Origin: Volutella citrinella
Lineage: Eukaryota > Ascomycota > Sordariomycetes > Hypocreales > Nectriaceae
Assembly (NCBI GenBank): GCA_034401135.1
Contig: JAWZSP010000003.1
Coordinates: 3,286,001-3,350,000 of the forward strand
Direction of reading: 5' to 3'
Length of the DNA stretch: 64,000 bases
Shown here: in pieces, positions 12,738 through 25,900 of the stretch
Numbering within the stretch: position 1 is the stretch's first letter
How the letters are laid out: each line of letters begins with the position of its first letter
Notes under the pieces: model-generated
The model's input: the letters and a program-made list of their open reading frames with translations, nothing else
Databases searched by the model: none
Told to the model about the DNA's origin: nothing
Made by a program: the position numbers and the translations under genes

Positions 12738-14721
12738 ATGGTCCGATCAGTATCATCGTCACGGGGCTCCGAGTCCCCCAAGGACACGGAGCGAGCACAC
12801 CGCGCCTGCGAGAAGTGCACTCGCACCAAGAAGAAGTGCGACAAGGCACTCCCGTCGTGCTCACGCTGCACGAGGTCAGTTTGCCCTCCTCCAGCCTCCC
12901 TCCCTCTTTCCCTCCTCCCCTCCCTTGCACTCCAAACCCATCTCCAAGTCAAACCCTCGTGCGCGGCGGACTGACCGAAGGGGGGCCATGCTCGCTCTAT
13001 TGACCAACAGACTCACCACTACATGCTGCTATGACTTCGTCTACACCGCACCTACCACCTCCGTCGTGGATCCTTACCTGCTCGGCAACAAGTCTGGCGA
13101 CTTCAACACCTCCTCTGCTCTATCAACCCCGGGGATAGGCGGCCCTGGAATCTTCGACTCGGCTTTTGACGTCTCTGGGCCCATGATCATGACTCTCCTG
13201 AGCTCACGCAACATCGACTGGCGTGAAGTCGCCGACACCTACTTCCAGACTATTAACCCGTGGCTGAGCGTGGTCCACCCGGAGCTCTTTGCTCTGCGGA
13301 CCGATGGCCTCAGCGGCGGTCGCACCTCTAGGGCCCCAGCTGGTCTCCCGGGCCCTATCGCCGAACCCCGCGATCCGGCTGTTGCTCTCCTCATCGTTTG
13401 CATGCAGTTGGTGACCCAGTACGACAACAAGGCCGTCTCCGTCCCCACCGGCCCCCAGAGCGAGACCATGCTCAAGATGCCCGCGTACCGTGCCGCCAAG
13501 CGGTTGCTCGGCGTGATACGCGGTCTTGCCGAGCCCAGCATCGAGCTCATCCAGTGCGCGATCCTGCTCGCCCTGTTCGAGTTTGGCCACGGTGCCATTC
13601 TTCGCTCCTACGTGACGATTGGGGATGCCAACACAATGGCCCTCGCCCTGGGCATTGCCCCTGGCAAGTACTCCGACGCTGACCAGGGAGCCCACGTTGC
13701 TTATGAGGACGAGGAACGTCGATGTGTGTATTGGAGTCTATTTGTTTTGGATCGGTATGTCAGCAGAAAGTCAGCCTCGTCGCTTCAGAACCAACCCCCC
13801 TCCCCTGTTTTTATGCGAGCCCGGGCTAACTGACGTGGATAGACTCATTCATGTAGATTGCCAGCTTCTCCGCATGCCCCTTCAGGTCCCTAACCCGGCA
13901 CCCGACGACCTTCTTCCCACCAACAACATTATCTGGAACAACCAGACGCAGTCCATTATCAACAGCGTCGAGCGCCATCCTGCTACTGTGGCTCCATCTG
14001 TGCCGCTAGGCCCTTTCCAACGCAACTGCCAGTGTGCCCTGCTATGGACAAAAGCTCTGTCTTCAGACGCAAACACGCTGGATAACCTCGTGGAGCTTGA
14101 CATTGCAACACGTGCCCTAGTCGAGGCCATGGTTATGCAAGCTTCTCGTTGGGGCGACTACTTTGAATGCTTCGCTTCATGCACCTCGTAAGTAATCATT
14201 GCCTACGGTGACCCTCCTGGGCCCAAACCGACCAAGATGAAACATTTCCCTGCGATTTTATCTAGCAACTCGTCTAAACTATCCCCGGGACTAACTTGCA
14301 ATCTCTCTTTAGCCTCCTTCTCCTGTTGTATTGCCGACAACTCAGCACTGTGGACTCGGCGTACATCTACCCTCAAACGTCCGACGTCACCGTTCTCAAA
14401 GCCATTGCCGGCTTGAACTTTACCATGCGCATCATCGCCGATACGACAGCGGATCTCAACGATCAGCTCGCCCGTCGACCCGATCTCCTCGCCTCGTGCT
14501 CACCACTCACCCCCTATTCCGCCTATCACTGTGTCATGGTCCTGAGCAACTTTGAGCACGTCATCCCCGACGCCGACGCCCGCTTCCACGCCATCTTCAG
14601 TTCCCTCCACTTCTTTGCAAAGCGATGGGGGGTCGCAGGCCAGCTTGTTCGCCGCGTCGAGGCCTTCCTCGCCGAAACCGAAGATGAATCAGGTGTCCCT
14701 TGGTGCTTCATGAGTAGGTAA
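12738..14721 (+). CDS. Zn(II)2Cys6 fungal transcription factor
   Basis: Exons are 12738-12874, 13011-13754, 13843-14187 and 14313-14718, with stop TAA at 14719; phases 2/2/2 join cleanly to give 544 residues. Residues about 21-50 form a binuclear zinc cluster (CEKCTRTKKKC, then CSRCTR and a final Cys pair completed across intron 1). The middle region resembles the fungal-specific transcription factor domain, with EDEERRCVYWSLFVLDR and LIHVDCQLLRMPLQVP typical of that helical domain. Such proteins bind DNA through the cluster and act in the nucleus; the target genes cannot be inferred. The upstream 10 kb is gene-free and the leader is pyrimidine-rich. The 3' end is odd: straight after the stop a different frame continues with convincing protein-like sequence to 14915 (see the pseudo-extension entry). 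Confidence 0.85.
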
Positions 14722-14723
14722 GG

Positions 14724-14915
14724 GAGGCCTTCTCTTTCCCTACCACCTTTTGGGGCGCCGTCACCTGGTCATTCGAAATCCAGCGACTGTTTCAGGCTGA
14801 GCGCGAAGGCCGGGTGCCTCTCGACTACCCACCAATATTGCCATACAACGCCGGCGCTGGCACGGACACGGGCATGGGGCACAGGGAGAACCAGGCGTAC
14901 GGGCACGATTCATGA
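14724..14915 (+). other. out-of-frame continuation of the Zn2Cys6 gene
   Basis: From 14724 the frame shifted by +2 reads EAFSFPTTFWGAVTWSFEIQ, continues RLFQAEREGRVPLDYPP, and ends at TGA 14913-14915. This looks like the natural C-terminal tail of a fungal_trans-domain regulator: aromatic-rich, then Pro/Gly/Asn-rich. I tried the obvious donors at 14710-14720 and acceptor at 14781-14782, and none restores this frame. It is therefore either an indel of 2 (or 5) nt, a sequencing error, or a splice I did not recognise. Confidence 0.55.
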
Positions 14916-15272
14916 GTCACGATCATAGGATCCCGCTTGTATTGAATCGACGACGCCTCTCAGGGAACTATTTCCAGAGACTATGTATGCATAGCGCTTT
15001 CCTCCGCCCGAAACCACCACACAAAGTCCGGCCTCGGAGATCCAGGTTTCGCTCACCAACATCAGACGACCACAAGTCATGTCTTAATATCAAAACAGGC
15101 ATCCTTTCGTCAGGACATGAAAAGGGAGGAATCAAACCAAAGCCACGCCAAGGGTGGCACGCTCAACTCCGAACGGCTATCGGTAATCTATCAAGAACAA
15201 ATCATGTCGCCAACTTGGCACTCATAAACATAATATAGTATAAACTGTGATACCTTGGACCTTAAGTCCACT
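14916..15272. other. convergent 3' interval
   Basis: This lies between the 3' ends of the transcription factor (+) and the SPX gene (-). It is relatively AT-rich around 15180-15260. No gene is seen; it presumably holds both 3' untranslated regions. Confidence 0.5.
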
Positions 15273-16954
15273 TCAGGGGGAATTGCCCACAACAAGGACC
15301 AATAACATCCCGTTCAATATGCAAGTGGCGATAAACGTCCCCCAGACCATCATGAGATATAATGTGGAAAGACGGTCCTGTCTATACAAAGACATGGCGA
15401 GGCCGCTACACGAGGCGAACAAGCTGGCGACAACACCAATAGTGACGCCTGCATCGACTTCGACCCGCAGCCTGTGCCTGCCAGTCAAGATAAGAGTGCC
15501 GGCGACGGCAAGGAGAATGAAGGAGGCGATAAATGAGGTGATGGTGCCCCAGAACAGCACTTTTTCGCGGTACCTGTTGGCCTGCTGTTGTGCGACGCTG
15601 GGGAGTGCATAGTGAGTAACGTAACCAGAGACTGGGAATCCGTCTGAGCTGGCATATCCCGCCTCTTCGTCTGATTCGCTGTTGAAGTTGGTTGACGCGT
15701 ATTGTTGAGGATGGTGGTTGGCGCTTAATAATGATTGTCGCTCTGGGGATTTGTCGAGCTTAAGCCAACTCCTGCATTTCTGGAGCGGCACTTTAAAGAT
15801 ACCCTGTACATATTCCAGGCCGGGAAACGAGGAGGTTTCCTCGGGATTGATGTAAATGGCATATTCCTCGTCATCTTGCCCCCCGCATTCGCTTCCATTG
15901 TCGTACTCGTTCCAATACTTGACTTGTTGAGCCATTCTAGGGGGGGGGAGAGTCATTTCAGGAGCACGCTGGGCGACTGGAGAGGCTCCTCGGTGGATAT
16001 TGGGGGAAGTCCGGGAACTGAAGGAATGAGATAGCTGGTTCGCGAATGAGTTGGGGAGGGATTCAGGGGAGCTCGGCTCGCTGAAGACTGGTGCGACGGA
16101 GTGGAGTGCGCGGGTGATCTCATCGTAACGTTCCTGAAGAGCGACAAAGTCTCGGCGAGTGAAGCTCTTAGGGTCGGAGAGGATGTTGTCGGTCAAGCGA
16201 GCGCCTAGAGTTGTTGAGCCAGTCCATTTCTGTGACGGAATTAGTACCCTGGTGTAGGAGGGATAAACGCCGAGGCGTGGAAGTAGAGTGTACCTTGTAC
16301 TTCTTGACGATCTTGCGGAAAGCCACGACCTGGGCGTTCACAAAGCGGCTCAAGGCCTGGATCTCACCGCCGCATTGCAATAGCTCTCGGTCATACTTGG
16401 CGAACCTTCGCTGGTCCTTGAACGAGTCAGAGGGATTGGTCTCATTGCGCCGTCTGCTAGTCCAGCGATGTATGCTCTTGGCCAGGTGCTCTGCGAATCA
16501 CAATTAGCAGGCGTTGTGGCGATGGGGGATGAGCACAGCCAACGTGGTCACGTTGCCAGAGTGGTGAGAGAGCGTACCTAACCGCCGCGAGATCTCGTCG
16601 GCTTTACTTGTGACAAACAGGTGGAGACGCTCGTGCTGGAGGCCAAGCTCCATGTAGAGTGAGTCTTCGAATTTGGCGAGGGCGGTGTCCACGTGCCCGG
16701 GAATAGCCATGGCAGTGGCTTGGTCACGGGTCGTGTGCACCTTGATCTCATGCTTGAGGGAATTGTAGTCGAGATTGTCTAGCGAATTGAAAGGCCGAGT
16801 TAGCAATGAATGGGTGGCGATTTACGCAATTGAACCAATTGGTCTCGATTTTTTCATCCCGGTGATGTCGGAGTGAATTGGGGGGGGGGGGGTTGCACTT
16901 ACGGAGACTCCATTCGGGGACCGACTCTCGCTCAAATGCCTGACCGAACTTCAT
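15273..16954 (-). CDS. SPX-domain protein with C-terminal membrane segments
   Basis: Exons (minus) are 16954-16903, 16778-16578, 16490-16294 and 16229-15273; phases 1, 1, 0 join without error to give 468 residues. The N-terminus MKFGQAFERESVPEWSL is the classic SPX start. The next exons supply LDYNSLKHEIK and AFRKIVKKYKKW, the second and third SPX signatures; their Lys residues form the inositol-pyrophosphate-binding patch in the family. The middle is Ser/Pro-rich and acidic, probably a linker. The last about 110 residues contain three hydrophobic segments (starting near VLFWGTITSFIASFILL) separated by RHRLRVEVDAG and SLYRQDRLST. SPX proteins sense phosphate status; the membrane part suggests a vacuolar or other endomembrane protein. 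It lacks the polymerase core of Vtc2-4 and the EXS domain of Pho90/Xpr1-type exporters, so its exact role is unknown. Confidence 0.88.
16779..16902 (-). other. SPX gene intron 1 with homopolymer
   Basis: The intron runs from donor GTAAGT to acceptor CTAG on the minus strand. It contains 13 consecutive G on the plus strand (16880-16892), that is a C13 run in the transcript near the donor. The run is intronic and does not affect the frame. Confidence 0.75.
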
Positions 16955-19900
16955 GTTCCTTCGGGGTTGCCGCGCGCCTCAGCGGCAAAAGGATGCAGAA
17001 AGAAAGGAAAAGAAAAAAAGTGGCGGGGCAATAAGCGAGGCGACGTGCTGGGGAATAAAGAAAATCACCAAGAGAAGACCAAGGTCAAAGAGCCGGTGGT
17101 CGCGTGGTAGATAGAGGAGAAAGACTCTCCTCTCCCTCTGAACTCCTCGTAGATCCCCCCGTCAGCAGGAGGACAACGGGGAAGACGTGGAGGAGGACTG
17201 AGGGAGGCGAGAGCTGGGAAGGAGTGGACGAAGGCGAAGTTGCACTTGCCTTGCCCAACCTCACGAGCTCCGCGTGGCAGGGAGTCTGGGACCGGCGGAG
17301 ATAAAAAGGTGAAATCTGTGTCGAGGGCGGGAGACAAGCTCGACTCGGTGTCGCCAAACAATGACGTACTAAGACACCAGGCGTCGACAACGTGCTCCGT
17401 CACCCTACCTAAAAGGTGGGTTTTACTCGGTTTGGCGGGCGGGCCTGGCTAGGCGCTGGAGTGGTTGCTTGGGGGCGCTGCAGCCAGCGTACGTTTGCGG
17501 CGTGGGCAGACCAGAGCACAGCACAGCTCAGGTGCAGTGCAGTGCAGAGAGCAGTGGATGGAGCGAGCGCGAGATCAATCAATCACCGGGGAAACGTCTC
17601 GTGGTTGGAATTGAGAGTGTCTCGGAAGAATTGATCTTGGAGCTATCAGATCGCCAGCGAGGAAGAATCTGGGAGATTCCAGGCAGACGGGTCTAGATTC
17701 ACTTCTGGGGTCGTCTGGGAAGTATTGGAAAGGGAGAGAAAAAGAAGAGACGGCGAGCATTCGGCGCAAAAGCACTATTATATCATCCATGCAATGGATG
17801 ACCGCACACCGGCGGCGCGCACAGAGTCACCAAAGCATGGCGACCAAACCAAGCCAGACCAAACCGGATGTGGGCTGCAATGCACGGGGACGCAGAATCG
17901 GCACCCGATGCTTGGGCCGACCTGGCTGGTGGTAGGCACCTTAACCTATCACGGAAACCATCCCAGGCACTGGGCTAGCCGTCGCCGTCGTCCACCAGCC
18001 GGCGCGGAGGAGCCCACACCGACCAATGCGCGCCGCAGACTGGCCGGCGGAAGGGGAGCGAAGGCCCAGTGCTGGATTGGACTTGGGGTTCCTTGCTCTT
18101 GGAGGGCCCACGGAGCCTGGGCCGGATGGGGCGGTGGCTATGGTAGGGTGGAGCGGGGTTTGCTTGAGGTAAAGACCCAGCAAATACATCGAATCAGCAC
18201 AGCTCCTTGCCCAGCGCAACAAGATGGCGAAAGACGGCGGGGACGCAGATGGGCCTGGTTCATTAACCGACGGACAGGCCAAGGGAAGGGGGAAAAAAAC
18301 GCCCGAAGATGGGCCAGGAGGCGACTCTACCTGCAGGGCTATCCGCCGGCCAGTAACCGCCAGCTGCAGCCGGGGCAAGCAAGCATGGAAGCAAGCAACC
18401 CGACGACACCGGCAGCTGCAGCCTCAGCAAAAGCGCACCAGTCCAGAACACCCGCTAGAGGCCCCACGAGGAATTGGGGAAGCGCGAGGCATTGGCCACT
18501 GCGTTAGTGGGGGAGAGAGGGGGGACCCTGGCTTGCCTGGGTCGCACTTGCAGTCCAGGTCGTGGATGGCACTGGACATTATTGGGAGGCTCTGTTTTGC
18601 GCATCCTGTTCTTGTGCGTCGTCCAGACCAGTCAGAACAGTAGGCAGTCCTACTAGTTCAAACACTACTCCATGTGCCGACGCTTCAGCCCAAGACTAAC
18701 TGCTAGTCCGTTTGACCTGCTTACGACTTTCCGACTCAATTCCAGGGAGCAACCAAGGCCCACGGCCCATCGCCCATGGCAGGTACCCGCATGTCCGACA
18801 TTACCACGAACTGACTACCATTACTGGGTGCTGCGTAATAGTCTTGCAATCATACGGATCTGCCCAGCACCAGGAGCACACGAGGCTTTGCCGATCAGCC
18901 AACCACTAGAACCGCGGGCCAGGACCACATGGAGCCTAGATAAAGGCAGGGACACACCGGCTGCTGCTTTTTGCTCAATTGCAGATGCTCTTGGCATCAT
19001 CCTACCAGTCTACTACACCAATCGATCCAACCGCGCAGGACTCCAACTCGGCACCGGTCATCCAGATGCACAGCTTCGCGCGACTACGACAGGTCGGGCC
19101 CCATTTTGGCGGGCCACAGGTCCCACGCCGCTTTGGTCCACAGTAATCCTGTGGCTCGTGCTTGAGTGACGTGACAGTGCCCGACCTCTGATACCAACTC
19201 TACTGAATACGGTGCTGTCCTCTGCTAGCTCGGAGTCCGGCGTTGACGTCCGAATCAACAAGCTTTCTCTCAAAGACGCTTGGCTCAAAGTCCGTCGAAG
19301 CGGCTTTGACCGCTCAAGCCGCTGCCCAAGCTCCTTGTTGGATTTAAGCTTTGGTGGAGGCGTCAACCAAATGGCCCGTTGCGGACGGGATACGTCTCGG
19401 TTGCCTCATGTTACATACCCATGTAACACAATGTCTTTCCCACATGGTGCTGCCCAGAGGTGGCGGGAGGGGTGGGAGGCACGCGACCAATGGCTGCCTC
19501 GGGAGAGGAATTGGCCAAAAAAATTTACGACGAGGGGCGAACAACACGAAGCTTGGAAAAGAAACATGGCCACAACCTGATGGTCTAGTTTGGACGGATA
19601 GCGGAATTGGTACCGTCATATCAAGCATCTTTCCACATATACCGAGGCTCCAGTCCTTTCGCACAGAACCTTACGAAGTATGCGAAACACAAAAGGACCT
19701 GGCATGGCATGCCATCCCCGAGCTTGCTTGCATCACCGTCGCCACAGTCCCCGCTCGTCCTCACCACACAAGGATCCCTCTGTATCTCTCTTTCTCGCCC
19801 GGCTAGGTGAGTGGGCTACAGGTTTGGTGCAATTGAGTAGGTGTGTAGCATCAGAGGCCTCGGAGCCGCATAACACACCTCGCATCGAACAAGACGAGCT

Positions 19901-22900
19901 ACCTCCTGTCGACTAGTACCTAACCTAGTGCCGAATGATGGCGTAGTATCCAAGCCACTCTGACTCGCAGAATTCCCATTGGACGCAAAGATATCAAGCA
20001 GCTGTCGCAATCATCCTCCTTCCGGGCACCTTATCGGGTGTGACGCTAGACACTGCACAGGCTGATTGTGAGTCGCTTCATGATTGCGATATCTTCCCCT
20101 GCCCCAAGCATACGCACCCCAGCAGTCCTTCAGTCGCCCGGCCCAGGTTGGAAATCTTGGGTGTTTGGGGGAGGGGGGGGGGGGGGGGGGGGCGAGCTGG
20201 GGTCTTGGGCCAGACCCCGGCCTTTCAAGGGTACTTATGTATGGAGTACCCAGTAACACAATCGCCCGTGGGAGCCGACGTTTTTGTGTACGACGCACAG
20301 GGGAGGCAAAACGCTTGACAGGATGTGGTGACGGTCTATGATGGGCCTAGGCCGACCACGCATCCAGTGTGGATTCAATGCACGCATGCAGGCATCTCCC
20401 GCACCAACATGGCCCCGTTGTCGGCGAACGATTGTTAACCAGCCATCGCGGCCAGGATCGTTGGAGCACGCAGAGTTTGAGCTGTCGTCACACAACGTGC
20501 AGCTCAACGACTCTCCTCCCACGCCAATCGACAGGGATTACACTGTGTGGCGTATCGCAGTGGGCTTTTTTTGGTGATGATGCCGAAGATAATGATTGTC
20601 GTACCAACCAATCCGACGGCGATGTATTCCCTTTAACCACCCACACAGAACGTACGTCCCTCTGCCTTTGATACGGGGGCACTCATATTTCTTCGTAGGG
20701 CAGATGACTCGAATCTTGCCCCATTTTCCAACGCCAGACGGACGATTCCTTCTTGGAGCTAACTCCCACCATTGCATCTGCTAGGTGGGCACATCGGCTT
20801 CCGTCCGGCTCGGTGTCTGTTTTTGGGAAGACCACATTCAGACTCCTGTGATGCCGTAATACCGTGACGCTACAGACGCCCACAAACTCTGGGGCTTCGG
20901 CAGATATCGTGTCTCTTCCTTGATGGCACACGTGCTCCAATTCCGCATCGAGCATCTCAACGCGCGGGCCCACGCTAAACGGCCGCCAAAGACGGCCGCC
21001 TCCCGTCCTTTGACGACAATGGAAAGGTCCTGGCGAGAATGCCCTTGGACGACAGCCACCGCGTCTTGGATAAGGTCAGTGCTGGCTGTAGGCTCACGGG
21101 ATATCGGCGGTTGTGCCTCATATGCTACCCCATACCAGCACCTACCCGTCCAGGTGCAGACCGAGTCTCACACACCGGCGGGCGCACGCCATGCATCGCG
21201 ATGCGCGCAGGCTCCTAGCCGTTGACCACTGCCACCATATACTGCATACGCGGTAAGCTCAACGTCTCCTTGCGCCGAACATCTGCGCCGCACTCATGCT
21301 GGTGCTCGCCGAGATAACAGGAGGCTTGGGGCAGGCTTGGCAGGGCCCCCCCCCATCCGCTGCGGCTACATCCGACCTCACTCATGAGTCGTCTCAACCC
21401 CGTCGAGTCCCGATGGAACCACGGGGGTGACAGGTCCCCCGAACACTGGCCAGTTAGGGCAACGGTTCACAAAGTCAGATTTTTCGACTTGGCTTTGCGG
21501 CCCCGAGTCGTGCGGTAGCTGCTGTCTAGTTCTCTCGGAGCGGAGCCTGGAGGGGCCGCCTGCGCTATACCTCAACTCCAGCTTCTCGGCACAGAGCCGT
21601 CCAGATCCGTCTTGGAAAGGCATCGTACAGCACAGCCCACCCGGTCGATGGGTTCCACTGTTAGCCATGAGCCAAAAGCTGCACGTCGAGCCCGTGCCAG
21701 CCATCACGGGGCGGGTTCCCACTAATAGACCCTGACTCCTCCTCGGGGCATCGGGTGAGCATTCACGTACGTAACAAGGAATCGTACGCACTAACTAGTA
21801 AGGAACATGATAGGATCTTCCCAAGACTGCGCTCGTCGTTCTGCTTCTCGTGGCCCGAGTCAATCTCGATGCTTCTATCTGCCGGGCAAAAAACAACCCC
21901 TCCGTAATCAATCATAGGCAACAAAGCGCAGGCCCAATTCGCCAACATTGACTCATGCCTACGCGCCATGGCACATCTACCTGCTCATGAGCTACGTTCA
22001 CCTACCTGCAAGAGAGAAAGCACTCCGAAAATGGAAGCCTCCACCTCATGGCCTGCACCACACGCATGGCGGGCCGTTGGATACCCTGCTTCCGGCGCCG
22101 ATGCGCAGAGCCCCACTGGATATCGTGGGTGCCGGTGAGCGCACTAGGTAAAGTGTCCGCTGCACTGGTGGTTCTTTACGTACAATTCACAATATCGCCT
22201 TTCAGGTGTGGGTTGATGGCGTTGTGAGCAGCTAAGACAGCTCTACATCCAGCAGTCGAGCAATGACGGACGAGAGACGAGACTGTCCAGAAGCGCCGTC
22301 CGGCTTGAGGGGCGATCCTTTGTGGCGTCCAAAGGCCGCAGCGAGGGCCACGGGCAGTTTATCAGGTGAAAGCATGTCTAAAAAAATGAGGACTCTAGAC
22401 AATCATGGGACGGCTGCCACTAAGGACAAGCTTGTCTCGCCTGGTCAATGTTTACCTATATCGCCCACGAATCCACGATCATTGTTTGACCGAATGGCCA
22501 GTTGTATAGGCGTATAGACATTCCTGATGAGGTTGTTCACTCAATCAGCCACACATTCCAACCGGGCACATCCCCATGGCGGCCTGTCGCAGATTCGCAG
22601 ATGCAGGCAGGACGTCGCGTGGACCCCTGCTGGGCCAAAGAGGTCACGCGACCACCTGACGCAGGAGGTTAGGTCCCTGGTCCTGTTGCGAAAATCCTTG
22701 TCAAGCCACCCCGGCCTCGCTCAGCAGTCGACATGGGCACGGCGTCGGCGGCCCCACCCTGTTCGTCTTGCCGCCCACCCACACGACGATGGTAACCCAA
22801 CCCATGGCTCGCACCAACAAGTCCTGGTCGTCGTGATCTCCTCAAACTTTGAAATCTTGCGCCTGCGGATACTTGTTGCCTCTTGGTGTTGGGCAATCGG

Positions 22901-25900
22901 CAAGGCTCCATATGGTATGGCCAGGGGGGCTGCGTGGGGTGGGTGTCTCGCGACGCGAGCGTAGCGCTGCACAACACCATGGCAAGGAATGCAGAGATCC
23001 CGAGCTTCGGTGATTGATGCTCCTTGCAACCCCATGACCAGCATCGCTGTCTCGCTGGCTATTCTTGCGAGGGATCACAAATACATACCCTCGACCAAGA
23101 CCGCAGGCGCACCCTTGTCGACGGCTGCCTGGTCCCAACACTCTCAATCCCAGCTTCATGCCGTGACGCTTCACCATGCATTTGCTTCGTCGCCAAAGCC
23201 TTGCGCGGGCCTATTAATCGAGCTGGTCGCCACGCATTGAAGAGAAATGTTGCGTCGACGCCCCATTTTTGCGCTAGAGGCCATACCTTGAGGAGGCACG
23301 GATGGATGCCCAAGCGAGCCAACATGGCGGCCAGGCAGCCAGCCGACATATAGCGTCACAGGAAACTGGACCATTCCGCCGAATGTAATGGCCCCAACTC
23401 TTGCCCCAACGGCTCCTCTGTGGGCTTTTATTTCAGCACCATCGTTGAGATGACAACGCCTACGAGTAACGCTAGAGAGACTGGCCGAGATTTATGAAGT
23501 GGACATCGTGCCTGTCGCCCAGGCCAACATATTAGTGGCTCCCCAGCACCAGTGATGAACGAAAAGGTCTCCGTTTCGTCGGCTCCATCCACATCTTTGC
23601 ATGCCGTCTGGTTGATAGCGCCGCCACGAGTTCCTCATGCAAGGGGCCGCTCCCTCTCTCTCCACTCGCCATACTCCACTTCACCTTGCAAGGCTTGGAC
23701 GGCGGTAGACCGCAAACTCTGGGCGTGGATGAAGTTGGTGTGCAAGGGTTCCCTCCCATTGGCCGACATCATCCGGAGCTTGCCCTTCTTGTTCATCAAG
23801 TAGATAATCGCAAAAGTACCCCTGGACCCAGTTGACATGGTATTTGAGCTCCCTGTCATCTGGTGCGTCGGCCGTGGTGCAGCTCCTCGAGACGAGCGAG
23901 TTGGGGTATACAGCCCGTACATGACGAGCTTGACGGATCTCTCAGGCAACTTGGTTGCCCTTCCTTTTTTTTTTCCTGTTCTGCACGCCTCAGACTATGG
24001 GGGTTGGGGTGTTGCTTGTTGGTTCATACTAGCCCAGACACAGCTCCCCCAAGGTATTCCATCTCATCTCATGTCTCCTACACACTGGTAGTATATGTGG
24101 TTGAAGCAGACAATAGCGTCTACCATACCCATTTCTTCGCAATGGAACCCAAGGCCACCCACAGGGATGTCGTACACACGAACACCCACGGCAGCGGGGT
24201 CAAGTCAACCAGCTCCCAAGAATGAAAGGGACAACGTGGCAACTGACGCTAGCTCTGGCGTACCCGATCTGTAGCTGAGATCCAAATCTCGGCAACAACG
24301 AGCTGTGCAAGGCCAAGGCATGTGACAGCGGAAAGCCAGCCCCAGCCCACCCTGAGTCAAACAAGGGCTGCTCACCAACCTGCTTCGGGAAGTCCTTTCT
24401 GTCGAGTACATCGTCGGCATATCAGCTAGGATCACCTGGGCTCGACTTTGAGGGCGCCCGATAAGAAGACAGCTCAAGGAGGTATCAGGGCGTTGGGAAC
24501 GCCAGCAGCCCACAGTTCCGATGCCCGGGGGATGATTCGCCAACGGAGCACATCCGGTTTCAACGCCATGGGCTCCCTGCCAGGCCCACCTGGTGGCCTC
24601 TCAGCCCCCACAGAAGTTCTTTCTCAAAGAGGCTCAGGTTCTAGTGGACCGCTTGTAGGTCATACTATTGCCACCAAGCACATGCGTCTCGAAGATGCCA
24701 AGGATATCACCCCCAAGGCCCAGGCCCATTCAGCGAAGGCTCAGCATGAAAGCCGCAGCTCACTCCAGGTGCAGCTGTAAACGAGACAGGGGAACAAGCG
24801 GATGTATACGAGTTCCGGACGGAGTTGAGAGTTTCGTGTTGAACAATTGGTGAGTGCCAATGGTATGCAGTGCGCTACTCCAAGAGCCTGCTGGTACATG
24901 GCCGTCTCTAAAGCTACAGAAATATGAATGTGAGTTGGCGCCCCTATGGACCTCACCGTCGAGGTGTTGGATAACGTGTTCCAAGTCGCTAAGTCATCAT
25001 CCTCAAGCGCAGTTCTGAGTGAGGGCGCTCGTATGGCGCAACGTCCTTTTCCTTCATTCCTACTTTTGGACCAACAAGAGATGCACGGCTTTCCGCTATC
25101 TACTCAAAACCGCGAATTCCGGGCGAAGTTCCATCGGATGTCATGCCCCAGTTGCTGTTGGCTAATCGATGCATATGTCGGGCATGTTTCCCTGTTGGAC
25201 GGGCCGCAGATACGGCTTTTGGTCTTTCGACAGAACCCATGAGAAATTAGTCCCCATCTCTCACACCATTTGATAGTTGGGGGTGAGAGCGGGCCGCTAT
25301 TTGACACATGGTGAGCTAGTTCGGCCGAGTCCCGGTGATGCAAATGGTTTCTACTCGGAATCTAGCAGAGCCTCACAACGCGCTGGCCACAAGCACTTCC
25401 TCAACTGGCACGGACTGCACAGACTAACGAGACTACGTCGATCCACATACCCCGATTTGTTCTTGTGCGTTAACAGCCCTTGATCACAATCGATTACATA
25501 ACTTGAACCCCCATATCCACCAAAGATGGGGATAGGGGTCAAAGCAGAGCTTGGCTACCATGTAGGAGTGTCAGTGCTCCCCCACCACATGTATAGCTAC
25601 CGAGTCATGAAAGGATCTCGCTGTGGCATCCTGACTCAGGCCAGGAAGCTTGGTGTAAGAGCTGGGGAGACTGGGCTGCGTATCAAGCTTTCTCCATGTT
25701 GACTGGCTGTGTCTGAGCCGCGGTTGCATGAGCGCCGTCCCCCGAAGCCTGCATCGAGACATCAACCCCGGTTGTCGTCACAACAACGATTATCCCGTCT
25801 CCCTCGGGCATTTTCAAGGGAGTCGCATGTTGTGCTGCTCGATGCGGAACCAGCAAAACCACCTTCGGTGTATTGTTTGGGCTTCCAGCTCGCCAGCTGA

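Noticed and set aside
15273..16954. SPX gene as a Vtc2-4 subunit
   Set aside because: There is no polymerase core with its basic tunnel motifs between SPX and the membrane segments, and the tail lacks the NERTFLSWL motif present in Vtc1.
17725..18507. 260-codon plus-strand ORF
   Set aside because: Low-complexity, basic and Gly/Arg-rich, in the upstream region of the SPX gene. No domain.
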